Under the pieces are notes generated by a model. The model was not told the origin of the DNA, did not search any database, and saw nothing but the letters and a program-made list of their open reading frames with translations. From positions 18,564-82,563 of the forward strand of contig JAWPGT010000091.1 of NCBI GenBank assembly GCA_034638255.1: a stretch of DNA of 64,000 nt, read 5' to 3'. Below, piece after piece: positions 36,425 to 48,739 of the stretch; position 1 is the stretch's first letter; the number at the start of each line of letters is the position of its first letter. This DNA is from Coprinus comatus (Eukaryota; Basidiomycota; Agaricomycetes; Agaricales; Agaricaceae). A program made the translations under genes and the position numbers.

Positions 36425-39355
36425 ATGCCTCGCCATCGTGTGGTACATCGTAATCTGCTTCAATTGGAATGAGCTCCCTGACATTGTCATTATTTTAGTT
36501 GCCTTTTACTGACTTTGATAAATACGATTGCTGACAGTAGGAATATAGCGTTTGAAGGCATAGATCCAGTAAGTCGGATTCATTGGAGAATCATGTTATG
36601 ATGCTAATACATGTATGCTTAGAACTTGAAGGTCATTGATGAGGACGCAGACGCGAAACGATGGGAAGGGTTGAACAAGAAAGGGGAGGCTTTGACAAAG
36701 GAAACATACGAGAGTTGGACAGAAGAATTGCATAATCTTCTCATTTTTGTAAGTGATCTTAACTCTGGCATCGTAAAAGATAATTATGATAACATTTTAC
36801 AGGCCGGTCTCTTTTCCACAATTGTCACAACTTTTACCATCGAAGCTGCCAAGACAATACAGGGCGATCCGGCAGAGATGACAGTACTTTTACTACAAAC
36901 AATCGTTTTGCAACTAAATAATGAATCGAATCCACAAGCAAATCTTCCTATTCCCCTCAACCCAGAAACGACACCTTCCATCTACTCTGAGCGCATCAAC
37001 CTGTTGTTCTCTGTCAGCCTTGCGCTCAGTCTAGTTGCGGTTTTGGGAGGTATTCTGTGTCTACAATGGCCGCGAGAGTTTAGTAGGAATATCACTGGTG
37101 TGTCAAACAAAGATGACTTATTTCTACAACATCAACGACATGAGAGTCTCCGCACCTGGGGTGTTTTGATCATCCTCAATATGCTACCACTTTTCCTACT
37201 GATTGCGCTTGGCCTCTTCTTCGTTGGATTCATGGTCTCGCAATGGGAATCAAAGTCGCTTGCCTCCGGACCTGTGACGTTTCTTGTTGCTCTATCTGGT
37301 GGATTTATGGTCTGTACCACAGTCCTCCCCACCTGCCAGTTCCTCTTCCTTGTAGGAAAATCAACTGGTGCAAACGACCCTCGACCCGTCCTTTGTCCAT
37401 ACCGATCACCTCAATCATGGGTTTTTCATGTAATCCTGCAAAAGCTTTTTTTCCTTATCACCAATCTGCCACTATTGAAGATGAAATCGGACTTCTGGAA
37501 CACATTGAAGGGCATCAGCAGTTGGTTGGAATATGATACGAATGGTGTGAAAAAGTGGAATGAGAAAGCAGGTGCTGTGGAATCAATACATCAATCGTTG
37601 TTGTGGATATCACGCGAGTATAGACAGGTGACTACAGTTGCCCTGGATGCATACTCTTGTATGGTGTATACTTCTTGCTATAGGACACGGATGAAGTTGA
37701 AGGAATGGAATACACTTGCCGATCTCAAGTGGAATTGGGAGGAACAAGAGTTATTGACATCATTTGAAGGAGAGAATAACCTCAATGACACCGAAAACAT
37801 TCGGAAGATAAATGCAAAGGCGGTGATTGATGCAACGGTGGAATGGAATAACTTAGCTGTCTCATTGAAACATCCTGCACCTCTGTCAGATATTTCGGCT
37901 CTGGAGGAATCCATTGGTGATATGGACGATGATTCTCAAATAGGTAAAGTCTATATATGCTACTATATATATTCCTTAGTAATGTTTGCACTAGCTCTCT
38001 TAGAAGACATTGCCGTTGGCTTGAGGAGTTCAGAGACTACGTGGGTTACTCCAGAGAATGTGGTTGCTGTTACCTGTCAAGTGATCGATCGACACTCTCA
38101 GCATTGGAGGCAGACAATTCCCATTTTACAAGAACTGTGCAAGCGTCCAACCACTCGATCACTTCCTCACATACGTCATCTCTGCGAGAAACTCCGGGAA
38201 AAGCTCAGCTCAGAGCATTGGTGTGATGACTTGATCTGGATATTTAACAGAGTCTTTCGTTCTGTGGACTCTACGCACTACAAAGATGTTGCACCAATAC
38301 TTGGCAAGCTGCTTGTGGAATGTGATAAATGCTTTATTGACTCTAGTTCGTCTTCTCATCTACTCTACCAGTTCTCTCTGACCACCATTACTCCTCAGTC
38401 GCTGCAAGACACTTCCTCAAAATCATAGAGGACCTTGCCTCGAAGCGTCTCATCGGCAAAGAAAGCTCATTGAATAATATTGTTCTCTATACCAAATACA
38501 TCCTACAGCGCTCATTTGGGCTATCCAACAGACTCCTTTCCATAGAAACAACCCTCAATGCATTACTCTCTGCTGCAGAAGAATACGCTCAACACTCTCC
38601 CTCAGAATATTCTGTCCTGCACCCAAATCAAACCACCATTCCACGCACACTACCCGACCCTGACTACAATGAAGACCTCCAATCTGTATGGGCTGTGATA
38701 GACAACTTTAATGTGAGATTGAAGGAGGTATGGGGTATATATGAGGTTGTTGAGTCTAGCAGTAATAGATCAGGAAGCGTAGAGCATATATCGACTTCTA
38801 GTATGTCGCAAGTTTATCTCCTCTCATAATATATCTAATAGTCAACTCAAAGTTGAAGACACTGGCCAAATCGTTTCAGCAACACACAATACTGAGGATC
38901 TTCCCATGGCCGCTACACCGAATCCTATCATTTCCCCGTTAACTTCCGTGCAATCCAACAATTTTCATGAAACGGACTTACACGATGAAACAACCGGCCA
39001 AGTCACTCCAGAAATATATCCTACTAAAGCTCTGCCCATATCTACTACACCCTCCTCGCCAGGTCCTTTGCAATCCAACAAATTTCATGAAACGGCCACT
39101 ACACCGGGCGTTGGCACTCGAGATCCAGTTTTACCTGTTCTTTCATCATCGCAAGATTTCGAACAACATTCATCCAATAGCATTTCAGTCATGCCTGCTG
39201 ATCCTCATGCCGGGTCAGAAATCCCACCAGCCACGAACACGATTGAACCTTCTGCATCCAGTCAGCACACATCCCCTCTTTCCAACGAGACATTCACCAG
39301 TCACACGTTATCACTCCCTTCACGCAATCAGACGGTGTTGGACTTGGAACCGTAA
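36425..39355 (+). CDS. DUF6535-type membrane protein, intact copy C
   Basis: The main exons 36623-36748, 36803-37943, 37995-38345, 38399-38800 and 38853-39355 join into 841 codons without a stop. Introns are 54, 51, 53 and 52 bases, two of them multiples of three so they read through in the raw frame. N-terminal helix WEGLKKGEALTKETYESW-like, then AGLFSTIVTTFTIEAA and hydrophobic spans near 37010-37060, 37160-37230 and 37270-37350, suggesting an N-terminal multi-pass membrane domain. The remainder is soluble and helical, with a Ser/Thr/Pro-rich tail. DUF6535 proteins are expanded in Agaricomycetes with no known role. Two upstream exons (36425-36442 and 36541-36568) are conserved in copies B and D, but their phase does not fit, so the start is uncertain. 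Confidence 0.85.
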
Positions 39356-41188
39356 ACCAAGCCTTGCCCTCTGTGGTACAAGATCTACAAAGAACTCCGT
39401 TGACTCCATCTCTGTCTACATATTATCATGCCGAAGAGTTGTCCGGTCCTCAGGCTTAACCACTGTGTTGGAACAGAATCCCTGTAAAGAAAACACGGTA
39501 TTGTATTCTGGTGGGTTTCCGAAAATAGTCAAATTATTGGATGAGGGGTACACGATTTGTTCCTTGGACTCCTGTATTAATGATCGGAGTAGAGGTCGAT
39601 GCCAATATATGTAATTATCTCCAAGTAAATGGATATATCTTTGATTCTCAAAGGAGTTGAGATGATATACTTATCATTGGAAATTTGGGGAAATAGGAAT
39701 CGTAAAAAACTTTGTTGATAGGGTCGACACGTAAGTATTTAGGTGTGAAATCTATAGTGATGGAATATATATTGTACATAAAATTATAATTTACCATATC
39801 CTTCTCACACACTGGCATGGACCTTGAAACCTCTTCTCCACCTTACTGTGCATCACCCGTAGAGTCATACATATACCTATTCATTAATGTAACAAAGTAC
39901 ACCTTTAGTATAAGATGGCACCCACGATTTGTCATACATTAATAGCGGGGCGGGGTGATTTGTATGAAAGATACACAGTACTCCAGTTGCCATATTTGTT
40001 TGTAGTTGCCATAGATCATCGCACTATTGCGCCAATTCCTGTTGAGTAGGATGAGTCGGTTGAGATGTCAGTGTATTGAAATCAAAGTTGAGGGGTTGAA
40101 GAATAGGTTGAAAGAAGTCGTGCGCATGGCTCTCAGCAAAAGAGATATTATGGAATACTACCATTAGGAATAGAAGTGAAAGCTAAATTGGATTAGGATT
40201 CCTACCAACGTGAAGAGGAACACTCAAAACTGGATTGTTGAATGTTTGCTTCCAAATTTGAGAAAGAGCCTGATGATGAGGGTGTCGGTGGTCTTGCACT
40301 GTAATGTTTGAATTCTGAACTCTTTATACGAGCGTCGTCGAAGGGTTTGGCGGTATATAATAACTCAATTCACTGGATCAAAGATTGGGGGTATTGAAAT
40401 GAACTACTTTAAAACGAGGTCAGAATGGGTACGTGTTACAGGAAATGTGCGTTTCTGCACTTTCAGTATATTTGAAGCCTTCATTCGACTTTTGTGTCTC
40501 TTTGAAGTTGATTGTCATAGAGGAAGTATTACGTCACTGTTCATCATCCCATCACGTCAGTCGATGACGACTTCTCTCTCCCTACTTCACTGAGCACTCG
40601 ATCTATGTTCGTCCTAAGCTCTTAGTTACCAGCCTGCCAGTCTCTCTACAGAACCATACTTGTGCAGTCACTCGCTTAAACAATTCCTACATGTCTTCAG
40701 ATTGACGTTACTCTTCAGACTCAGAGGACGAAGCTCAAATGTATCCTCGGCGTCCTCTACCATTCCTGTGTCTGTCCTCAACCTTGGCTTAGACTGGTCG
40801 TGTATGGAGTCACTCAGATCTGTGGTGGGTCATGGATGGATGCCGGTGGTTTAAGAAGGACGTGTGAGTCATATCATCTCAATGTATATACCGTGACAGC
40901 TTACCTTTTCACCCTCGACTCAGCCTATAATTATCAGTGATTGATTGACCACTGTCAATGAGATTGTCATTCTTCTCCACAAACACATAACTGTGATGAA
41001 GACCTTAGACTGTCGCCTATCTGGTTTTAACAAGAAATTGTTGTCCTAAATCCTTGATCGCGCAGTCCTAACGCATGCGACTCTTTCTGCAGACAACATT
41101 GCCGTGAGTTTCTTTTCCTTTGCCAAATTTTACAGAGGAGTCATCAGCTATTTAGGTTGTTCAGAACATGCGGTCAACAACGTTTCAA
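39356..41188. other. Partner region of unit C, no intact gene seen
   Basis: This aligns in patches with 30062-33181 behind copy B, as listed there. A/T-rich and exon-like fragments are present, but no continuous frame. Confidence 0.45.
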
Positions 41189-42434
41189 TGGATATCATTC
41201 CAAGAAACTTGAATCCTACTGAACGTGGTGCATGTCTCCGCTGCGCAGTCATTGTTTCGTTTTTATTTATTTTGCATTCAAGGATCTCTTTGAGGTTCTA
41301 GAATCGTCCTGTTCATCCACCAGTCGCATATGCAGGACGCCATTGATGAGTCTGAAGCTGCAAATCATCACGATCAGTCAGTGTATCAGCTCAACATTGA
41401 CGGCAAGTGAGACTTGAGATTGAGATTTAGTGTCGGATGTTGGGATGGCGTTTTATAAACTGGACTCGGTATGGCTGAACTTTGAAGGGATGTATGTGGG
41501 ACATGTAAGTGAATTTTCTCGACAAGCCCTCTTCCGACACTGTTACTAAACTTTGTTTTATTCTTCTATTTCTAGATTCGCGAGTCCTACACGATCCAAC
41601 CAGGTTCCAGAGCCGGGTGTAATCATAAAGGTATGCAATGTCAATCATGTATTGTATCGCGTTGTACTTGTTCACGCACAAAAGCGTTCAGATAGTGAGT
41701 GATTATGGAGAAATTGGAGTCAAAGGATAACGACTATGATGATCTCGTGAAGCTTGTTCCTCCAAGAGGAAGTGGCGTCCATGTTACTCACTCTTGTACT
41801 GGGATTCATGGAAATTTGAAGGTTTGGCTGGGGCGAGTTTGATTGTGACTACGCTCTCCTACGGCGGTAGCAAATTCCAATTGCTAAAGATTCAAATCTA
41901 CCCCCGACGAAGAAGAGATCCAAGAGGAAAGGGGAGGGTGTCGATAGAAAGGAATATGAGAATGGAAATGGAAGTGGGAATGGCCGTAGAGGAGAAAGAA
42001 CAGAAGCAGCACACCACATTATCAAGTCCGTCAGGTTCACATTTCTCTCATGACGACACAATTCTCATTCACGTTCAAAAGATGAATACGATGACGATGG
42101 TGAATACGACGACGATGGTGAGTCCGACTCCGATAAAGAAAATCAAAGACTTGCTCCTCAAGACCTTACCCATTCCGGCGACCCATCAACTTCAAAAATA
42201 TTAATCAGTAGTGAAATTTTAATCACAGAAGCCGATATCGAAGTCATCGGGTGTCATAGAGCATCCAAATGTATTCGTGGAAACCTTCAACACAATAATC
42301 CGACTATTACGACTTCCACTACTCAAGGAACTCGGAAAGCAAAGGGGTTGAATAAAGGAGATCCGGGATATGTAAGTGAAATTTCCTGACACTCTCCTTT
42401 CCGATGTTGTCACTGAATTTTGTTTTCTTTATGT
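41189..42434 (+). pseudogene. Cysteine-motif family, copy 2
   Basis: An exon near 41189-41300 (NLNPTERGACLRCAV) matches copy 1. An intron ends at about 41575, followed by an exon IRESYTIQPGS..CQSCIVSRCTCSRTKAFR that hits a stop at about 41695. LVKLVPPRGSG follows in frame. An acidic linker (42080-42150) and a basic segment ASKCIRGNLQHN lead to LNKGDPGY at 42370 and the intron into copy 3. The cysteine pattern is shared with the other copies. Broken by stops; function unknown. Confidence 0.6.
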
Positions 42435-43605
42435 CTAGATTTGCGAGTCATGGGCGATCCAACCAGGTTATGGAGTTGGATGTGATCGTAAACATATACA
42501 ATGCCAATTATTTTTTGAACAACATCGTGTTTGTTCACATATAAGTGATTTTAGGGGGCGAGTGATTATGGAGAATTTGAGGTTGGAGGAAAACGAGTAT
42601 AATTATCTCGTGAAGCTTGTTCCTCCTAGAGGAAGTGGTATTCGTGTTAGTCATGTCGGATCGCCAGCGTGGTCTACCCAGGCTCATATTACTACTAATA
42701 TGATGATGGCGAGTCTAGTTGCTGTAACCTCAAAAGGAAAGGGTGTTGATAGAATGGAATATGGGAATGGTCACAGAGGAAGAAAAGAGAGACTGACACC
42801 GATATTATCACGTTCGTCATCTTTCATATTTCTCTCATTCTGACGCAGTTCTCATTTTTTGTCAAAAGTTGAACCCGATGAAGATGAATCAAAGTACGAG
42901 GGTGATGGTGAATCCAACTCAAATCAAAATATCAAGTTGACTTGTGAAGGTCAGAAGAGACCCGCTCCTAAAAACTCTACCCGTACTGGTGATGCATCAA
43001 CCTCAAAAAATAGGGGTGAATATTTAGTCACAGAAACCGATGCCGAAGTCATCGAATCTCGCAGAGCATCCAAATGAATTCGTAGCAACCTTCAACACAA
43101 AATCCAAACTATTACGACTTCCACCGGTCGTCGAACTCGATCTACTACTGCTCGAGGAACTCGGAAGACACCCACCTGGTATTCGGCAAGGACGATTCAA
43201 GCCCCTCTCGGGAATATAAATGTTCAACCAACTACCAGTGGGAGCACCGAAATATCTCATAATGGGATGGGTGAATTACAATGTACAGAGTCTGTGGTTG
43301 GTATCCAGCACCACAATCATCAAATTATGGAAACTTTACGAGCGATGGAATCCACTCTGAATTATATTCGCGAGAGTCTCAAAGTATACAAGGACACTTC
43401 AACTATTACTGACGTGCTTGAATCTCCGTTTCTTGGCCAAGGTGTCTTTAGTGGCTCTTCAGAGAATAGTCGTGATATGGGAGAAAACGAGTTTATTGGA
43501 ATGGTTACGACGGAGAGCTTGGAATTGTTGGAGGCCAGTTATCAGTGGGGTTCGGGTGGTGATGAGTATATGGTAGTAGATGATGAGATCATCGAGCGAA
43601 AGTAG
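42435..43605 (+). pseudogene. Cysteine-motif family, copy 3, with one TGA
   Basis: An exon from 42440 (ICESWAIQPGYGVGCDRK..QCQLFFEQHRVCSH) leads to LVKLVPPRGSGIRVSHVG. From 42859 a single frame runs to TAG at 43603-43605 with just one TGA at 43075-43077. This part encodes an acidic linker, the basic ESRRASK-IRSNLQHK segment at the stop, and a helical C-terminus (MGELQ..HNHQIMETLRAMESTLNYIRESL), possibly a coiled coil. The paralogues have CGA and TGT at the stop position. Copies 2 and 3 are arranged head to tail, about 860 bases apart. Confidence 0.6.
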
Positions 43606-46400
43606 TGTGCATACGAACGAGAAAAGAAACATATCATGTACTTTCGTTATTTTGTAACATTAGCATTCGAGATTCTTCCTGAACTGTGAATTTAATGTAA
43701 ACTCTGTTTCCGCTGCGTATAAATCCACATATACATAACCCTTAAGAAGTTTCAGGCGGGTTCTATTTTAGATATGTCTTGATAAGTTGTGGATGTGAAT
43801 CCCAATTTATGTTGTAGATATTACTAGACGAATGGCAGTTTGAAAAGAATGTGGCCCTGCTAGACTATGATTGAGAGGATTTCTACAATGAGGAAACATA
43901 GTTCTGTAAACATGTAAGTGTACTTCTAGATTTTCAGTAATTTTGAAGCCTACATTTCCTCGACGTTCTATTTTAGTGCGTTGTCCAGGGTTGTTGACGC
44001 ATCAGCCCATCACGTCATAACCACAACTCTCTCTCTCTCTCTCTCTCTCTCTCACATCCCAACACTGTTAATCCTCTGCTTTACTTAATCTGCTCTGGCT
44101 GTCTGTTTCTGACGTAGAATTGGCCTTCTTGAATCCACACGCCTTGGCCCATAACTCTTGGCTACTAGTCTCTCAGGTTCACTTGGAACATCCTCCCATA
44201 CTCGCAGGGCGCTTTCCAAGCATTGGATGGACATTGAAGGCATACTACAGGTCGTCTATGGTTATAATTTATGTCTCTGGATGTCGTGATGGGTGGTGGA
44301 TGGATACATGGCTGTTGGATGGCCTAGTGGCGTAATTATAGTGAGTCATGTTGTTTATTATACTACAATGATGATCGACATAAAGATTGGTTTTACAATC
44401 TATCATTGTCGACAAGAGAGACTTGTTCATCAACGAAATCCTGGATATGGTGAAGACCAGTTTAGGCCTTGATTGACGACTTTAATGCGTCAAGCGAGCA
44501 CATATGATGAAACATCGAACACAATGGAGGAATCGCCGGTACGTCGCAAGTTCATTTCATCTAATATATTATATCTAACAGAGAAATATCTGCCAATCTC
44601 GCTACAAAACGGTCAGCATATCTATCATAAATGAACACCAGTTTCTCCCATCATTCTATCCTCGTCTTCTCAAAATTTACTTTCATTCATCTAACACCAA
44701 ACTTACTGTCAATACTCATCCCAAAGAAGAGGGAAAACCACCTAATTGTCATCTAGGACGAAAGAAAAGATATGTCCCAAACAAAAGTTTGACTTTGATC
44801 CTCAAGATCCGGAAACCACTTCTTCTAAATCCACTATGCCCTATAATTCTCTTAACGAAGAAAGTACCGACTACGATCCCTAGGTTCTATCATTAACTCC
44901 TCCACGCGGTGTTGGTGATGAGGTCGATTCAAATATTGTCAGCGGTACAGGTAACAGAACGAAGGATCTCGTCAGCTTAATCCAAACTCTGCTCGTTGCT
45001 CGCTTGATTTCCTTCCGCAATGACTTATTATCAACACTTGGTGTCTTTAATGATTGACTTGGGTGAACACAAGTCCTCCCTGCCCACTACTTGTCCCACC
45101 TCAACTTGTTGGATTTGTCTCGCTTCGTCTCATACATATTCTCTGCATGGAACTCTCCTAATTCCTGACTTTAGCAAGAGATGTGTTGAGTCATATATGA
45201 GGTATACATCGTGACGTTGAGAAACGTGGTGAATGGGGCGGGAAAAATGGAGGAAAATGTGGGGCATATAATAACTTCTGGTACGTCACACACCTATCTT
45301 CTGTAATTGCCTATGCTGACAATGCGCTGGTTCACAAGACTGCAATTCACTATGGTGGCGAGCCCGGTTACGGAGACTCTCCGACAACAGATTTGACGAA
45401 GAAGAGATGCATGAGGAAACGAAATATTGTTAATAGGAAGGGATACGGCAATGGGAGTAGAAGAAAGAACAAGAAGGAGAAAAATAAGAGAAAGGAGAAA
45501 CCTGAATAAATCGAGTGCTTTCGGGGGTTATTTTTGTTAAACAAAAAATGTAATCAGTTGGTTTGAGATAGGACCAAAGAAAGGGAGGAGCTGTTGTAAC
45601 AGATACAGTGTAATAATTCCATCAGATAAGGCATTTATCCAACTTTTTAAAGTGTAGAATACAGCATATCAATGAAATTATCAAGCTACTGGAGCATGGT
45701 GGGTGTCTGCTGCGCAGTTACAACTGCTTCGTTCAGTTTTTTTTTCCTAGGTTGCGCATTCTTTGGGCTTTGACTCGAGTATCTCTCTGGGGTTCTAATG
45801 AACAGATGGCAGCGCTGGTCTGAAAAGACTTGGTATTTTGGTTCTGAGCTTCTCTCTCCCTATCGTAAACGTATACGATAATAATTATATGTTGAGAGAC
45901 ATTGTCTTTGTTCACGTACAAATTCTTTAAGGAAACAAATGACTATGGAAGTTTGGGGTTGGATATTTAATGGACCGTACGCCGATCCTTAACATGCTGG
46001 GGCTCACAAACTACTTAAAGTCAGTACTCAACCAAATGTTCGGATTGCAACTATATATCCTCTATATATCCCACCCTTTACTACCGTTGTATGATTTTTT
46101 CCCGACTCTCAAGAGTTAAAATCCTCTCTCATCTGACAAAAGTGGGTTTGTGGAGATTAATACTATGAAGAAAAAGTAGACAATTAACGTGTTGATTTTG
46201 GGTGCTCAACATGTTCGTTATGTATGTTCCCTTATAATTGAATATTGCTGAAATAAATTCTATAAATTTGAGTGCGTATTTTTAGACAAGGCGATGCCCA
46301 CAGGCTTTGTCCTCATCAAATAGTGCTCTTACCGATTCCACGACCTTCTAAATCTCGTACAACATTCAATCCTGAAGATAACTTCGCCAATCTCTCTATT
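43606..46400. other. Decayed partner-region copies, no gene seen
   Basis: Fragments match earlier partner regions: 43910-43970 with 40440-40490, 44140-44350 with 32590-32880, 44540-44600 with the intron after copy C exon 38800, 45340-45510 with 34080-34220, and 45690-45960 with 33200-33340. The order and spacing suggest remains of a further duplicated unit. No intact frame. Confidence 0.45.
44027..44053. repeat. CT microsatellite
   Basis: A run of 13.5 CT dinucleotides. Confidence 0.95.
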
Positions 46401-47553
46401 ATGCCTCGCCATCGTAGGGTATGTAGTGATTTCTTTCATTCTAGGCCAATGTACTGACAAAATCAGTTTCTTGTATTCACAATCTTACTACCATGTTTAC
46501 TGACACCAGGAACGTAGCATTTGAAGGAATGGACCCAGTAAGTATTGTTGTATTCAAGGAAATAAAATGGTATACTAAGATGTGTTTGCGCTTAGAACTT
46601 GAAGGTTATCAACGAAGAAGCGGACGCAAAACGATGGGAATATTTAAACAAAAAAGCCGAACAATTAACAAAGGAGACATATGACATTTGGAAGGAAGAG
46701 TTACACAATCTTCTAATCTTTGTGAGTAGCTCCGCGTTGTAAAAGATATTTCTGATAATATGTTATAGGCTGGTCTCTTTTCCGCAATTGTCACGGCTTT
46801 TACCCTTGAAGCCGCCAAGATGATACAGGGAGATCCCTCAGAGATGACAGTACTTTTACTATGAACAATTGTCCTACAACTCAACAACCAATCAAACCCA
46901 CAAGCAAATCTCGCTATCAATCTCAACCCAACAACAATACCTTCCATTTATCACCAGCGTATCAATGTGCTGTACTCTGTCAGCCTTGTACTCAGTCTTG
47001 TTGCGGTTCTGGGAGGGATTCTGTGCCTACAGTGGCTGCGAGAGTTTGGTAGGAACATTACAGGTGTGTCGAACAAAGATGACCTATTACTGCAACATCA
47101 ACGCCACGAGAGTCTCCGGACCTGGGGTGTCTTAATCATCCTCAATATGCTACCGCTCTTCCTACTGATTGCACTTGGCCTCTTCTTCATCGGGTTCATG
47201 GTCTCACAATGGGAATCTCAATCGGTTGCCTCTATTCCTGTGACGTCCCTTGTTGCCCTATGTGGTGGATTTATTGTCTGTACCACTGTCCTTCCAACCT
47301 GTCAATTCCTCTTCCTTGTAGGGAAAACAACTCGTGAAAATGACCAGGCCCTTCCTCGACCCATGCTTTGTCCATATCTGTCCCCGCAATCATGGATTTT
47401 TCATTTAATCATCAAAAGTATTTTCCTTATAACCAATCTGCCATTATTGAAGATGAAATCGAACTTTTTAAAAGAGTTGAAGGGTATCAGCAGTTGGATG
47501 GACTATGATACAAATGGTGTGAAAAGGTGGAAAGAGAAAGCAGGGGCTATTCC
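46401..47553 (+). pseudogene. DUF6535-type membrane protein, truncated copy D
   Basis: Exons 46401-46418 (MPRHRR), 46510-46537, 46597-46721 and from 46769 correspond to copy C. TGA at 46862-46864 replaces a conserved Gln codon (LLLQT in other copies). Downstream the frame is otherwise open through all membrane spans to VKRWKEKAGA near 47550, where similarity to the other copies stops abruptly; the next 31 codons are unrelated and end at 47644. About the last 400 residues of the family protein are missing. Confidence 0.85.
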
Positions 47554-47644
47554 TCACAAGAAATCGCATCTGGCGCCAGCGCCAGATGCTCCACTCACTC
47601 CTCACTGGAAAGAAAAACCACTTGATACATCAGCAAACCAATAG

Positions 47645-47995
47645 AAGGCGAGGCGAAATTCCGAAGGATCACAAACAGGGGCGCTAGCTCGTCGAGTCTT
47701 TCAAGTAACACACATTCGCACTGGCACCTCATCCAAATAGCTGTCGATTTGTCGGATTCACTCGGAAATGATTGTGGGGGAGAAAAAATGAAATGTAAAA
47801 TGTGAAATGGACTTTTTTTTGTTGACTACTACATGTGTAACAAATAACAATCTAGTTGAACACCATCTTCAGTCGTAGTCCCACACAACCAGTGGGAGCT
47901 GTTGTAATGGTCCATATAAGCTCCTGAAGGAATGTCAAGATTTGTATTTTAAGTACCACTATCCGTTTCCCACGTTTACGGTGTCCGGGACGTTC
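47645..47995. other. Spacer, no gene seen
   Basis: Between truncated copy D and the large inverted repeat I see only short open frames. Confidence 0.4.
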
Positions 47996-48739
47996 GTGGT
48001 TCATTTTCACGCGCGAGCATTTGAACTCAGGGTCTTGCTGGGTCACACTGGGTCTCGTCCTTAAGTCACGTGACCATGAGGTCAGTTTCTCGTGTAGTAG
48101 TGGGCAGGAATACGCACATTGGACAGTAGATAGATGGTTTTAGTATAGAATAGAACTCAAGTGGCTTCAGAAAATGGATTTAGAATATTTTTTCGAATTT
48201 TTCGTGATTTCTTTCTCTTAGTAATGTGCAGATTCTCATAGTCACGTGAGGTCAGCCCATCTCCCCTATCATTAAGTGTCCACCGGAGATTTCCGGTGAG
48301 GAATGTTGTGGGTCTTGAGCAAGTCTTGAAGGAAACTATTCAGCGAAGTGCTGTTTCGATTGGGCTAGAAGGGAGGTTCTAGTAGATGGAGACTGCGTGT
48401 GAGACCCTCACTTTTGTAAGGTGTTATAAATATCCATATCTGATGGGCGGTATATTCAAAGTCCCAGGAAAATGATGGGCTGACCTCACGTGACTATGAG
48501 AATCTGCACATTACTAAGAGAAAGAAATCACGAAAAATTCGAAAAAATATTCTAAATCCATTTTCTGAAGCCACTTGAGTTCTATTCTATACTAAAACCA
48601 TCTATCTACTGTCCAATGTGCGTATTCCTGCCCACTACTACACGAGAAACTGACCTCATGGTCACGTGACTTAAGGACGAGACCCAGTGTGACCCAGCAA
48701 GACCCTGAGTTCAAATGCTCGCGCGTGAAAATGAACCAC
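47996..48739. repeat. 266-base inverted repeat with 212-base spacer
   Basis: The left arm 47996-48261 is the reverse complement of 48474-48739. I found no mismatch or gap over 266 bases when reading both arms. The spacer 48262-48473 contains TATAAATA and a small hairpin (CACCGGAGATTTCCGGTG). Each arm holds two CACGTG boxes. No target duplication and no transposase are visible, so it may be a foldback/MITE-like element or an inverted duplication. Confidence 0.9.

Noticed and set aside
43075..43077. Reassignment of TGA as a sense codon
   Set aside because: The F-box gene ends in TGA, and the in-frame TGAs occur in transposons and duplicated copies; mutation is the simpler reading.
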